A DNA stretch of 64,000 nucleotides. Origin: Heterobilharzia americana. Taxonomy: Eukaryota > Platyhelminthes > Trematoda > Strigeidida > Schistosomatidae. The notes under the pieces were generated by a model. That model had not been told where the DNA came from and did no database searches. It saw only the letters and a list, made by a program, of their open reading frames with translations. Below, piece by piece: positions 38,301 to 47,607 of this stretch. The stretch lies in NCBI GenBank assembly GCA_944470555.2, contig OX104130.1, forward strand, positions 55,771,491 to 55,835,490, given 5' to 3'. Every line of letters starts with the position of its first letter. Positions within the stretch are counted from its first letter, which is position 1. The translations under genes and the position numbers were made by a program.

Positions 38301-41081
38301 CCATCTACACTTCCTTCTGCACATTTGTTGAGTGATAGGTTCTTGGTTGGTTCGTTGCTAGCCAGTGTCCCTCGTTGCTTATTATTATTACTATTATTAT
38401 TATTCTGGCCATCTGATATTCAGTGTGAGTATCCAGTGAGCTAGCGAAGGCGGCAGCTGTTGGTGAATGTCTGTAGTTTGTTGGAAATGCTTTCATGACA
38501 TACCAAGTTTCTGAGCAATACAGAAGCACTGACCTGACATTGGTGTTGAGAATCAGGATCTTGTTCCACATGCTGAGTGCAGAAGATCTCCACACTGGTT
38601 TCAGGCTGATGAAAGCCTGTCTTGCTTTTCCGATCCTGGCTGGCTTTGACATCCTCATCTGTGCCTGTGCCACCTGTAGTTGAAACGATGCTGCCTGCCT
38701 AGATAGGTGAAGGAGGCTACTTCCGTTTAGGTTTCTCCCACTGATGGTGATTGGAGCTTGTTGTTGTTGTTGTTGTTGTTGTTGTTGGTGGGGTATCTTC
38801 ATCACCTCTGTCTTCTTTATATTCACCTGAAGTCCCGTCTTCGCTGCCTCGTCTCGCATCTTCTGTCAACCTGTTAGTTTTCACCTGGAGATGTTCGAGT
38901 TTGTGCGATAAGACATAATACATAAATCATCATCGGCGAAATCCGAATCTTCTAGAGTCTTCTCATTGGTCCAGCGTACGCCCATCTTCTCACAGCTGCT
39001 CATGGTTTGCTGCATGATCCAGTCCACCACAACACAATCAGGAATATCATGAGTGATAGTAGGCAACCTTGCTTACTAACTACATACTATGCAAATACAA
39101 GTTTTCTTGGAAATTCCAATATAATACAAAGTAAACTATTAGCCTCTCCTACTACGATTGGGGTGAGAAATCCTGATTGGTCAACCAGTGTGAGTACAAC
39201 AAAATAATAGTAACGCATCAAGAATTCACATGATAGTCGGGCAGAACCTTGGTGAGTGAAGTAGCATAAATGTCTTGTCAGCAGTTGGATCTCGTAGCTC
39301 ATATGGTAGAGCACCGGGCAGGAAATCCTGGTGCTTGCTGGTTCAAATCCCACTGTGGATCAAATTTCTAATTTATCTTCAATCATCACTCAAGATCATT
39401 ATTTGTCTTTATCAAATGCCCTTTTTTTGTAATGGTCATAAAAAACGTTGTCTGTTTGTTGAATGAATTCACATAAGCTCTGACAAATATCTTTATTCGT
39501 TTATGTCTCAAGTGAAAAAATATATTTGCGCCATTTCTCACAGCATTTTTTTTCGTTATTAAATGTGTTAGATTTGTTTGTAGCATGTACAAACAAATGT
39601 ATATTCGCGTAAATGTTTGGTCGACTTACCTTTAACTGAGCTGCAGCTGCTAACTCTTCTTGTTGTCCATCTATTGTAGTCTGACTTCTTAACACATTTC
39701 CACCGTTTTTACGATCAAATTTTATGCCAAGTTGTTGTTCTAAGATCTCTTCATTACTTTGCTTTGATTTTGTTCCACTAACAACTGTGCCTTTTTCAAA
39801 TTCATCTGATATATCATTAGGTTTCCAATCTTTACTGCTACCAGTGCCAGCAACCGCATCTGCATCATCATCGTCTTCATTGACTAATTTTGAACGATTT
39901 TTAGTTGTTCTTCCCAAAAATGTCTTAGCCATTTTATCTTTGACTAGTTTAAAGTACATACTCTCTGAATCACCTTCATATTGAAATGTGAATTGTGTAG
40001 CGATAAATAGTGCGCATGCAATAAATACAGAATATGTGGCAAAGCAAACCATGTAGTTTTTTTCACGATAACCAGGATGTAAGCATGGATAGTCTGGAAA
40101 ACTTGTTGAGTGGTCCAGTGTCAAGCCAATGAAGAACATTGACAATGCCCAACCGATAGAACCAAATATACGTTGTCTTTCATAACTGTGACAAACTTCG
40201 GTCGCACCTTGTTGTACTACAGCTGCATCTACTATTGGTATAGCAGCGCATGACATAATCTCTCCAAATAATAATAGCAATAAAATGACAATGAATATTT
40301 GATTAATTTTCGTTTGACTGTAAACAACAGTTGAATAGAGAGGCATGACAAGGCTACCAGGTGGATATTGTGTCGGATCATGATAAGCTTGTGTTCTTGC
40401 ATACAGGTTTTGATCACCAGTTTGTTGACCGACACCTATACCCCAACGTGTAGCTTTCATTTTCGGTGGGGACACCAACAGTTTAGTATCCAAATAAAGT
40501 GGAGATTGTCCTAATTGATTCCTAATTTTCAAGGCTAAATCTCTATCCATATCAACGGATTTGATGTCGTCATATCTTGATGCTTTATAGGGTTGAATGA
40601 TGCTCAGAATGAGACCATCGTCATCACCATTTGATGTAGTATTGTATTGTCTCGATGATCTTGGTAAACTAACTAGACAACCTTCTGGTGTTGGACGAAC
40701 AAATCCCAAGCCTAATGTGAAGGCCATTGCAAAGATCAAACTGACCAAGACAAACATTTTACCCTTTTTCCATTTGTCAGCTAACGCAATCCAAAATGGT
40801 ACAGCAAAACATTCAGCTAATGCACGTGTCCCACTTAAAATACCACACTGGAAAGCATTCAATCCAAGTTGTTTAAAGTATATTGATATCAATGGAAATA
40901 AAGAACCGAATGCAGCATAGTAAGCGAAGTAAAACAATTGAAATATTAACAGTGATCTATCAAAATATGACCGAAACCATTCCATAAAATTTCTTCTTGA
41001 TGTAAATATTGATGCAGTATTCTGACCAGCTTGTTCACTTGCATATGGAGTATCGATTGTGGTAAATTCATTTTTATTCAT
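18343..41081 (-). CDS. MFSD6: MFSD6-like major facilitator superfamily transporter, six exons, one-base frameshift in exon 2
   Basis: Exons 39630-41081, 35602-35829, 29231-29338, 25250-25411, 22591-22764 and 18343-18521 give about 767 residues, close to the ~790 of vertebrate MFSD6. Intron phases are 0,1,1,1,1 and every junction restores family sequence. The multi-pass protein starts with FDRSLLIFQLFYFAYYAAFG (first membrane helix). It keeps the MFSD6 signatures YERQRIFGSIGWALSMFFIG, SPTLFGIASVINH, VARFLYVSWITNPWWILPFE and THAGVWVACCSYI. A long polar loop (about 366-490) separates the N and C halves, and the tail is Gln-rich. The substrate is unknown; vertebrate MFSD6 has been discussed as a plasma-membrane protein of uncertain transport function. 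Exon 2 is one base short (A5 at 35716-35720 on plus), which switches frame in mid-helix. Because the rest is intact, an assembly or sequencing error is more likely than a dead gene. Confidence 0.92.
19070..19292. mobile_element. Head-to-head pair of tRNA-like SINE copies (inverted dimer)
   Basis: The minus-strand half has an A-box-like GTAGCTTATTTGATAGAGC and a B-box-like GGTTTGAATCC. The plus-strand half has GTCAGTTGGTAGAGTATCGG and a more decayed B box. The two halves meet near 19185 and form one long palindrome, including the outer ends (ACTGAGTGTTGG against CACCCAGTATATGA). A single copy of the same family lies at 36385-36515. The unit lies in MFSD6 intron 5. Confidence 0.7.
21006..21284 (-). 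CDS. Unassigned ORF inside MFSD6 intron 5
   Basis: This open frame of about 92 codons has a first ATG near 21270 and a charged stretch, SKNKEVSKVIEDVLKRQKYV. It resembles no family I know. It lies on the MFSD6 strand but has no convincing splice sites, and the MFSD6 phases already join without it. A C10 run at 21037-21046 encodes four Gly. It is most likely an old repeat fragment or chance. Confidence 0.15.
   Translation of the reverse strand: MKSHPMLSPDSSKNKEVSKVIEDVLKRQKYVQKRFKFVLTMDLPIFRPFSTGVRAEFKLNQSDDSMEDQVPFLQISEYTGGGGFKDLSQANG
21935..22130 (+). mobile_element. tRNA-derived SINE with hammerhead-type 3' part (family C)
   Basis: An A-box-like CAGTGGCTCAATGGTAACGC and a B box GGGTTCGATCTC form a tRNA-like head. 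The body contains CTGAGCAG, a stem-loop, GACGAAACAGCTGTC and CAGTGCTCCC, in the order of a hammerhead ribozyme. The invariant G8 is C here, so this copy should be inactive. The element lies in MFSD6 intron 5, antisense to the gene. Confidence 0.8.
22591..22764 (-). CDS. MFSD6: MFSD6 exon 5 (last membrane helix)
   Basis: The 174-base exon has acceptor TTTCCAACTAG|GA and donor CCATTTG|GTATGC. It encodes TPTMFRAYGASSALVLLAFL and LLNYFM, the final transmembrane helix, followed by a polar segment ending NATPF. It is phase 1 on both sides. Confidence 0.88.
23313..24510 (-). mobile_element. 5'-truncated LINE in MFSD6 intron 4
   Basis: On the minus strand, a reverse transcriptase piece with LEYADDTVLLGEDAN (YADD near 24348-24359) is followed by a C-terminal piece. 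That piece contains NLHRLRWLGHVLR and ends RCRLAGWGPRDKRNQ at 23604. A 3' UTR and an (ATT)n/(ATC)n tail reach 23313. Stops and frameshifts separate the pieces. It is the same family as the LINE at 4.7-7.6 kb and the same orientation as the host gene. Confidence 0.85.
25250..25411 (-). CDS. MFSD6: MFSD6 exon 4
   Basis: The 162-base exon has acceptor AACACTTTAG|GT and donor TTATG|GTAAAT. It reads LTHAGVWVACCSYIMQAFQP, then EFRPSTLGFLRAIHYGMGRG and a Gly-rich helix ending in VVSSYG. It is phase 1 on both sides. Confidence 0.9.
25825..25966. mobile_element. MITE-like repeat, copy 1
   Basis: The left end CTTCAAAGGTCACC and the right end GGTGGCCTTTAAAAT form imperfect terminal inverted repeats. 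The interior (AACCAATCAAGTTTC ... CAGTTGCT) aligns with the copy at 52424-52585. No coding sequence is present, and the family name is unknown to me. Confidence 0.6.
26000..29230. other. MFSD6 intron 3, no further feature recognised
   Basis: The intron is AT-rich with short ORFs only. A weak tRNA-like phrase near 27670 is too decayed to call. Confidence 0.4.
29231..29338 (-). CDS. MFSD6: MFSD6 exon 3
   Basis: The 108-base exon has acceptor CTTTAAG|GTCAC and donor ACAAG|GTAATTT. It reads (G)HLKVLYLGLVGNVARFLY and then VSWITNPWWILPFEFIQ. This is one of the most conserved MFSD6 stretches and is phase 1 on both sides. Confidence 0.9.
30218..30365 (-). mobile_element. tRNA-like SINE with hammerhead-type core (family B), copy 1
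   Basis: On the minus strand, a tRNA-like head (GGATGGCTCATTGGTAAATT) precedes CTCGCTGACGACTGCC. After a loop comes GTACGAAACCTAAGTC and CAGGG. Core bases CTGACGA, GAAA and GTC are kept. Stem II is damaged (a C-C mismatch next to the core, then U-A, G-U and C-G). It lies in MFSD6 intron 2, sense to the gene. Confidence 0.7.
32295..32362. repeat. (TA)n microsatellite
   Basis: This is a pure TA dinucleotide run of 68 bases in MFSD6 intron 2. Its true length is likely variable and hard to assemble. Confidence 0.97.
34165..34330. mobile_element. Foldback (hairpin) MITE-like element, copy 1
   Basis: The outer ends TTTATTTGATTGGTAGAGC and GTGGTATATCAATCAAATA are near inverted repeats. A perfect palindrome sits inside at 34204-34265. 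A diverged copy lies at 36178-36292 and shares the flank ATTCCATATTAGATT (here ATTCCACATTGGGTT). There is no coding content. Confidence 0.65.
34204..34265. repeat. Perfect 27-bp inverted repeat with 8-base loop
   Basis: Bases 34204-34230 (CAGAATTTATTGCTCATATT...) are the exact reverse complement of 34239-34265. The loop is AAGTGATA. The symmetry is perfect over all 27 pairs. Confidence 0.97.
35318..35485 (+). mobile_element. tRNA-derived SINE with hammerhead (family C), 5'-truncated
   Basis: The head is truncated; it starts within the tRNA-like part and keeps the B box GAGTTCGACCCC. The hammerhead region and the conserved tail CAGTGCTCCCAG...CAACTGATGTACGTCCACGATGAA follow. It lies in MFSD6 intron 2, 117 bases or more past the exon 2 donor, antisense to the gene. 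Confidence 0.8.
35384..35430 (+). ncRNA. Hammerhead ribozyme with intact core
   Basis: CTGAGGA (35389-35395) matches the invariant CUGANGA, GAA at 35410-35412 matches the second core block, and GTC at 35419-35421 gives a cleavable U-H site. Stem I is 35384-35388 with 35422-35426 (four Watson-Crick pairs plus one U-G). Stem II is GTC/GAC (three pairs, loop of eight). Stem III is ACA/TGT with a two-base loop. Such short stem III is known from SINE-type hammerheads, including Sm-alpha, which tend to cleave poorly as monomers. Relative to the family consensus one G is lost in stem II. Confidence 0.72.
35602..35829 (-). CDS. MFSD6: MFSD6 exon 2, frame broken by one missing base
   Basis: The acceptor TATACAG|GTAACAAG ends at 35830 and the donor GTTG|GTTAGT lies at 35602/35601. 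The first half reads VTRWFHALKQ...GLGLGQVFTFLF in one frame. The second half reads WHMQELNGSPTLFGIASV in the next frame. Both halves match consecutive MFSD6 sequence. The junction is a T5 run on the minus strand, and one more T restores the reading. The exon must be 1 mod 3 long to fit its neighbours' phases, but it is 228 bases (0 mod 3), which independently points to one lost base. Confidence 0.9.
36178..36292. mobile_element. Foldback MITE-like element, copy 2
   Basis: The left end TTTATTTATTTAATGTATAGC and the right end GGTATATCAAATAAAC are imperfect inverted repeats, with an internal ATTGTATCAC repeat in symmetric positions. It is a diverged relative of the element at 34165-34330. It lies in MFSD6 intron 1. 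Confidence 0.55.
36385..36515 (-). mobile_element. tRNA-like SINE (same family as 19.1 kb)
   Basis: On the minus strand, GTAGCTCAGTTGGTAAAGT (A box) and GGTTCAAAATTCC (B box) are set off by the usual tRNA spacing. The end TATCACCCGGTATATG matches the outer ends of the 19.1-kb palindrome. The acceptor stem does not pair, so it is not a tRNA gene. Confidence 0.7.
38046..39074 (-). mobile_element. 5'-truncated LINE with 9-bp target-site duplication
   Basis: ACTAACTAC flanks the element at 38037-38045 and 39075-39083. On the minus strand it holds the C-terminal half of a reverse transcriptase ORF: VDWIMQQ, FADDD, IGKARQAFISLKPVWRSSAL and LLYCSETWYVM. It ends in a (TTA)n tail as read on plus. A ten-base insertion, a poly-Gln-coding (CAA)n run and an (AAT)n run break the frame. 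The copy at 45.3-47.6 kb shares all three. It lies in MFSD6 intron 1, same strand as the gene. Confidence 0.9.
39275..39365 (+). mobile_element. tRNA-like SINE fragment
   Basis: GTAGCTCATATGGTAGAGCA is a good A box with a pairing D arm, and GGTTCAAATCCC is a good B box. The T stem and acceptor stem do not pair, so a working tRNA is unlikely. The 3' part, AATTTATCTTCAATCATCACTC, looks like a SINE body. Confidence 0.6.
39630..41081 (-). CDS. MFSD6: MFSD6 exon 1 (residues 1-484)
   Basis: The exon runs from ATG at 41081 to the donor AAAG|GTAAGT at 39630/39629, phase 0. It encodes roughly six membrane helices (about 43-70, 77-100, 108-127, 258-284, 303-322 and 344-365). A large polar loop lies between helices 3 and 4, and an acidic cytoplasmic loop (NEDDDDADAV) follows. 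The open frame runs past the donor to 39501 without family similarity. Confidence 0.92.
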
Positions 41082-41110
41082 TTTGTATTGGCTAACAATA
41101 AAAATAGAGG
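41082..41110 (-). promoter_or_regulatory. Splice-acceptor-like site directly upstream of the MFSD6 start
   Basis: On the minus strand CTCTATTTTTATTGTTAG ends 10 bases before the ATG. This suggests a 5' UTR intron end or a spliced-leader trans-splicing acceptor, both known in schistosomes. The sequence alone cannot tell them apart. Confidence 0.4.
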
Positions 41111-41689
41111 TAAACTGTGTAAGAATAACTGAAGATAAATTTATCTAAACAATATGATATAGAGATAAATAGTAACATTTACGGCACCTAGTGCAAGACT
41201 TAAAATGTTTACTGACTGACTGCTTTCAGAAAATTAATCAGATGTCAGTGGTTACTATTCTATCTTGTCTACAGTGTTGGCTAAAATTTATCAACTGACT
41301 CTAGCAATATGACAGTAGATCGAAGGATTTCTTACTGCTTGTTTGATGTTAGGCGATCATCTAGGGTCAAGCGGCAGCTTTACTTGACCTGGATCTCTCG
41401 GCTATTGATATGTAGCCACAAAATAAATGTACAACTTCAGAAGAACTTAGCTCTTCCCGGAGATTTGAACTCATTGTTTAGTTAGTGACATTTTTAACTC
41501 TGAATACTCTACAAAAAGTAACTAACTACCACGTTTATTTCGTGATGACTACTTTGTCTTGAAGAACTTAGTTTCCTTAGATAAAATAACAAGCACGACA
41601 CGTGATCAAAAGACTTCAGTCAATACTTGTGATCTAACAACTGCAGTGACTTTCATTTTCTGACCAACTGGTGTGAAACTTCGTCAGCT

Positions 41690-41875
41690 GAGTGGATACA
41701 ATCGGCAGCGAGCCTAGGACCTAGGTTTCGTGTTTCTAGGCATTCGTCAGCAAGATGTATATGCAGTGGAGCGGGAACTGATATCCCCTGTGAGATTTGA
41801 ACCCATATCACATAGTGCTGAAGCAGGAGATGCTACCCCAGTGAGCTATTCGTGCCTTGTCTGACCTATCGTTGA
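41690..41875 (-). mobile_element. tRNA-like SINE with hammerhead-type core (family B), copy 2
   Basis: On the minus strand, AATAGCTCACTGGGGTAGCA (A box) and GGGTTCAAATCTC (B box) form a good tRNA-like head. The hammerhead-like part (41708-41760) reads CTGACGA (41744-41750), then GAAAC, then CTAGGTC and CTAGG. Stem III is ACC/GGT with a two-base loop. Stem II keeps only two pairs, so activity is doubtful. The core blocks equal those of copy 1 at 30.2 kb. Confidence 0.75.
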
Positions 41876-42329
41876 ACTGGACTAGGTGCATTGATTGGTC
41901 ACTGGAGGGTAACCAAGTTCAAGTTGTGTAAACAATTTTGTATGGATAACTGTGTGACGAAATATTCATTTACATTCAAACACAAATATGTTGGTTTTAG
42001 GTAGGTGCAGTGTATTACCATTTTCGGAAATCAAGATCATGTTGATAAAATAAACTTCCCCTCCTGTGAGAATCGTACCGGTGAGATATATTTCCATAAG
42101 ACTCCTATTATGACATTATTTTAGCGACTACTGAAGTTAAATATCAGTAGTATAGAAAACCTGTGACTCAAACTGAGATTTAAGACAGGGAAAAAATAGT
42201 TAAATTCTTATTGTCTTTACTGGGGCCATTAATTTATATTATTTCAATGTAAACAAATATTTTCAGATTACTCTGTGACCTTTTATTCATTTAGCGTCTC
42301 TGTACGAGAAGTAACTCAGTAATAGCGCG

Positions 42330-42475
42330 TTCGTACTAGTGTTAACTGATCAGCATACAAATACAAAGCGTAAAAGTCACTGTTAAGGAATCCCATATTA
42401 GGATTAAACAGCTGTCCAGTGCTCCCGGGTTTCCAATGTTTCTCCAACCGATGTCACTCCATAATTTATACCAAC
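42330..42475 (+). mobile_element. SINE relic of family C
   Basis: AATCCCATATTAGGATTAAA, CAGCTGTCCAGTGCTCCCGG and CCAACCGATGTCACTCC match the family C tail. The hammerhead core is lost (CTGTTAAGGA in place of CTGANGA). The tRNA-like head is hardly visible. Confidence 0.65.
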
Positions 42476-45345
42476 TTGAAAAAAATTAATAAATCCTCAC
42501 AAACTCCTAAGTTCAAGTAAATGTCAACTATTATTTCATTACTAGGACGCTTACAGTCAGCTAGCTATTTATCCTGATATGATAATCAATGTCTGCATCT
42601 CTGCTCATGGATATTATGACAACCTTACGTATATCTGGTCTAGATTCGTTGGGTTAAGGTATTCAGTGTTATGTCAAATGCTGCCAGGCAACCAGCAGAT
42701 TCAGTATATCTTCTGCAACTATTCACGGAAGTAATTTCTACTGTGAGCCTCTATTTGATATCAAGTTTACAAGTCAACTCATATGTAGACTTAATATATA
42801 TTATCTGACATGCATCAAATGAATAAATTTTGTATGACTATTTTCAGATGACACAGTGAATAGTTGTCAACTATACCATTTCTAGTTTTTATAAATATTA
42901 GTAGGGAATTGGTTTAAGTTTCCAGTTGCTTATCAACCAGGCTAGGCGTCAACATAAGCATTATGTACTGTCTCCTGCCTAGTTTTTGTAAACTCATATG
43001 CCAGTGGAATGTACTTCTGCTTATGACTAGTTTCAGAGTTCGCTTTTTGTTCATCTCTAAGGAAGATAATTTTTTAAAAACTTATGCATAAGAAAACATA
43101 GTCTAACAAGGTAGTTGTAATTGTATGAAGCAAACTGCTTTATCGTTACAAACCAAGAGTTAGTTTAGTGTTTTTTTTACCTTAAATGACTATCTACTGT
43201 TCGATACTTTTGTATTCTTTGTTATTCAATTACAGAACATTCAGTTTTTATAATCGGAAGATTTCAGCCAATCTTGTACTTACAGGCCATTAAATGTTCA
43301 AGGGTATATCAATCTGACCATCGTAATTCTATCATTAGCATAACCGTGATGTCGTTTGAAGAAAGGCTCTCAAAAATTAATTTATGAGAATGCAGCCTTT
43401 TGTATTTGTAATTTTGCATCATCGTCAACATCATTAACTTTATTGATGGTGGAGGTTGTATCCTAACAGTTATGCTGACCTTTTGGCCCAAAAAAGAAAT
43501 GCTCAATTATGGAATATGTTCTATCACTTACTGTGTTCCACAATATTCTCCTATTTTTGTAATAAAATTTTAACCGACTAAGAAATGATGTGCTGTATTT
43601 TCGTGTAAAATTCTTGTTAAACTCTTCTAAAATGAACCCTACATAATCTAAGAAGCGAATTCAATTGTAATCGACGGTTCTAATTCTCAGGTTGCAAGAC
43701 TGGATAGGCCATACGACTACTGAGATCAGAAGTAAGAATTCATGTTCTCCGTTGTAACTATAAGCCTTTTTAGCATTTATACGCAAATGATATCAGTTTC
43801 ACTAATGAAGTCATACAATCTATGATCTGTTGATTATCTTCGTGATCTTTTCACATTACCTATTACTGCTAACTTGAAAGTAACTGATTTCAGGCTACTT
43901 ATTTCATTATCAATTTTGTTTATTTTAAAAAATAGTTTAACCTGTATGTCAGTTTAGCGTGAAAAAACAACCATGCAAAATAAATATTGTTTTCTGTATG
44001 ATGATGATGATACAGTTGACTTCATAACTCAAATCAGTTTTCAGAGGTTACGATTATCGACACAGCTCATTAGATAACAGTGACTCTTTCGACCAGTATC
44101 TAATGAGCTATTAAGATAATGGAAATCTATAGTTATTGGTTTATTTGCAAGGTTCTCGCTTCTCCTATTAATCAACAATTCGGAAATCATGAACAGAATA
44201 AAAGTAAAGAGATTATGAGCAGTCGCTTAAAGTTGAGATATTAAGTGTACTGGAAACCAACAGGCATTTATTATAAAAAAGGTTAGAGGTCAGGAGAGTT
44301 ACACAGTAAGCGACAACAACACTGACGTGAAAATCACCAGTTAAATCTTGATTCACAAATGAATCCTCATATTTCATTGTATAGACAATGTTATGAAGGA
44401 GGAAAATGAACGCTTCATAATCCCACTACTCAGCTCAGACACACGACAAGGTCAAAATATTGAGTAATCACATGAGATAAAGAAGAAACATTTACTGTAA
44501 TAAATTTCTACTGATATACAAATATTGTCAGTATAGTCTTACTGCGTTTAGGTTTAGTTAGTGCTAGTCAATGTAATGTGACTTATCAAGAGAATAAAAA
44601 TGGTAAAACTGAGAATTTATGATTGAGACTAAAATCAGATTATAACCTGCTAGTTATTCATCCTTCTAGTGTTCACATACTTGGTGCTTATCATCAGAAA
44701 ACACATTACAGCCAAGTTAAGGAATAAACTTGTGGAGATTGAAGTCATCTGATAAAATTATTTAGTTTACGAACCCATAATTAAAGTTAGTTTTGAAAAC
44801 ATCTAACCATTATTAACTTTAAACTATTAGTAATCCTTGGTTCTATATTACGGAACAAGAAGAAAATGATAAAGTCGGTGAAAATAATTTTTTGGTCTGA
44901 ATAACAGATTTCTTGAGAAGAAAATACATCTGAATGTAATGAAGTAAGATTTTAGAAATATCACTAGTTCTATTGATGCTTTATTCCTCTTACTAGAGGA
45001 AACAATAGTGAATCAACATTTTTCCTGTTTGATATTGATAATCACTTAATGAGATATGACTGCTGATGAAATACTCATTTTACTACTTAGTACAAGTTTA
45101 AATAAAAACAAGTGACGATGATTAGTTTTTATAACTGACCTTCGACGCACTAATGTAAAGTATGTAAAAAATATCCGAATGATATCTGACACAAGTTTTA
45201 TTTATTTATAACTATGAATTTCATGATGTTTGTAACCTAATGGTTCTACTTACTAAATAGTTACTGTTGATAGATATCCAAACCAAGTTAAGATTTGATA
45301 TTATGAAAAAATTCGGGATAAAATAATAATATCAGTTACTATCAA

Positions 45346-47596
45346 AACCTTGCCTGGTTAACTAGTTCACTAGTTACTAGCTGATCCTAAGCCCCCATAA
45401 AGAGGGAACGTTGGGCATAGGGCTAGCAACCCTAACCAGTAAAACCAATCCAAACACTACAGAAACTTCAAAGCACAGACAAAATATAAAAAATAAAAAC
45501 AAACTTATTCCTCACTGGATTCGGAGAGGTGAAATGACGCCAGCTGGTGAAAGCCTTCAGGAAACCGATCGGCCGATGTGTCTTCTCTCTCTCGATGAAA
45601 GCGAAAGTAAACATGGGAGATGGAATGTCCGCACTATGTTTGAACCTAACAAGGCTGCCCAGATTGCAAACGAGATGAGAAGGTATAGCACTGAAGTGCT
45701 AGGATTCTGTGAAAGCAGGTGGAATGGAAGTGGACTCTACAAACTGTCAACTAGAGAGTCAGTAATCTACTCCAATATTGTGACCAAGATGACAACCATG
45801 AGCACACTGAGTTTTGGAGTGGCTGTCATGATGTTTCCGAGAGCATCGAAGGCTCTCTCTCATACAGTGGGGACCAATCTCCTCCAGCATCAGGATCATG
45901 ACAGCAAGGTTCAACTCGAAAGGAAGGAAAGTCACAGGCATACAATGCTACGCTAGGCACCGACAAATAATGCAGATGAAGAGAAGAAGGAGGAATTCTA
46001 CAGACAACTGCAATCAACACTGGACTAGACCCCACCCCAGCTGGCGATATCAAAATTCTAATGGGTGGGTGACATGAATGCCAAACTGGGAGCGGACAAC
46101 ACATGAAGGAAGAGAACTCATCATGGGTTGAGAAGCGCTAGGTGAGGTGATGAACGAGAATGGAGAACTGTTTGCAGAATTCTGTGCATTCAACAATCTG
46201 GTGATTCGAGTCAGGCAGTGTGTACAAACACAAGGATATTCACAATACAACATGGATTTGATTTCATCACATGGACACACTAAAAATCAGATCGACTTCA
46301 TCTCAATGTGAAGAAAGTGGAGACGCAGTCAACGCTTCTCTACGTATCATCATAGAGCAGAGCATAGAATGGCAGTCAACTCTTCACCTTACATGAACTT
46401 CGTCGACTTTGAAAAGGCCTTCAACAGTGTTGACCGAGAAGTAATTTGGCAAGTAGTTGCTGCAACACTACGGCATGCCACAAACGTTTATCAGCCTGAT
46501 TCAACAACTATATGAAGATTCCATATGCCAAGTAATTCACAATGGGAAGCTCAGTGATGCTTTTGAAGTGAAGACAGGAGTGAAACAAAATTGCCTACTA
46601 TCACTCATGATATTCCTAATTGTATTGTGGTGGACTGGATCATGCAACAAACTGTGAGAAGCGAGAAGAGGGGGATACGCTAGACCGCGGAAAAGAACTT
46701 AGAAGATTTGGATTTCGCCGATGACATGTGTCTGATGTCGCACAAACTTGAAGATCTCCAGGTGAAAACTAACAGGTTGACAGAAGATGTGAGACGAGGC
46801 AGCGAAGACGGGACTTCAGGTGAATATAGAGAAGACAGAGGTGATGAAGATACCCCACCAACAACAACAACAACAACAAGCTCCAATCACCATCAATGGG
46901 AGAAAACTAAACGAAAGTAGCCTTCTTCACCTATCTAGGCAGGCAGCATCGTTTCAACTACAGGTGGCACAGGCACAGACGAGGATGTCAAAGCCAGCCA
47001 GGATCGGAAAAGCAAGACAGGCTTTCATCAGCCTGAAACCAGTGTGGAGATCTTCTGCACTCAGCATGTGGAACAAGATCCTGATTCTCAACACCAATGT
47101 CAGGTCAGTGCTTCTGTATTGCTCAGAAACTTGGTATGTCATGGAAAGCATTTCCAACAAACTACAGACATTCACCAACAGCTGCCACCTACGCTAGTTC
47201 ACTGGATACTCACACTGAATATCAGATGGCCAGAATAATAATAATAGTAATAATAATAAGCAACGAGGGACACTGGCTAGCAACGAACCAACCAAGAACC
47301 TATCACTCAACAAATGTGCAGAAGGAAGTGTAGATGGATTGGGCATAGACTGAGAAGGCCGATTGGTGACATGATGAGCCAGGTCAGGTCGTCGAGTGGA
47401 ATCCAAAGGGGAGACGACGAGTTTGGCGTCCGTGATGAGGGTGACATGGAGGAGATCTTGTGAGGAATAAATGAAAGCTTTTGAGGAGTCGTGGTTTCAG
47501 GTCCACAAGACTGAATAGAAAAGAGTGCAATGGAGGTGTGCTACTGCAGCTCTATGTTCCATTAGGAACCAAAGTGACAAATAATGAGAATAATAA
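45346..47596 (+). mobile_element. LINE with 11-bp target-site duplication and internal deletion
   Basis: GTTACTATCAA flanks the element at 45335-45345 and 47597-47607. The 5' half carries a degraded AP endonuclease N-terminus: GRWNVRTMFEPNKAAQIANE and then VLGFCESRWNGSG. The endonuclease ends near 46310, and the text jumps to the middle of the reverse transcriptase (RIIIEQS, FVDFEKAFNSVDREVIW). The endonuclease end and RT start are therefore missing, probably by deletion. The 3' half matches the 38-kb copy, including its frameshifting insertion and trinucleotide runs. As it begins upstream of the endonuclease, the 5' end may be near complete. Confidence 0.88.
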
Positions 47597-47607
47597 GTTA
47601 CTATCAA

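Larger units (their letters stand above)
41111..45334. other. Upstream region of MFSD6; SINE relics only
   Basis: No gene is seen. Two SINE copies (41.7 and 42.4 kb) are listed separately. A promoter is expected in the first part, but no motif is distinctive. Confidence 0.4.

Noticed and set aside
38757..38792. (TTG)n run as an independent microsatellite
   Set aside because: It sits in the LINE reverse transcriptase ORF at the same place as in the other copies, so it is reported as part of the element.
39275..39365. Functional tRNA gene
   Set aside because: A and B boxes are good, but the T stem and acceptor stem do not pair and no clean seven-base anticodon loop forms, so it is called a tRNA-derived SINE.
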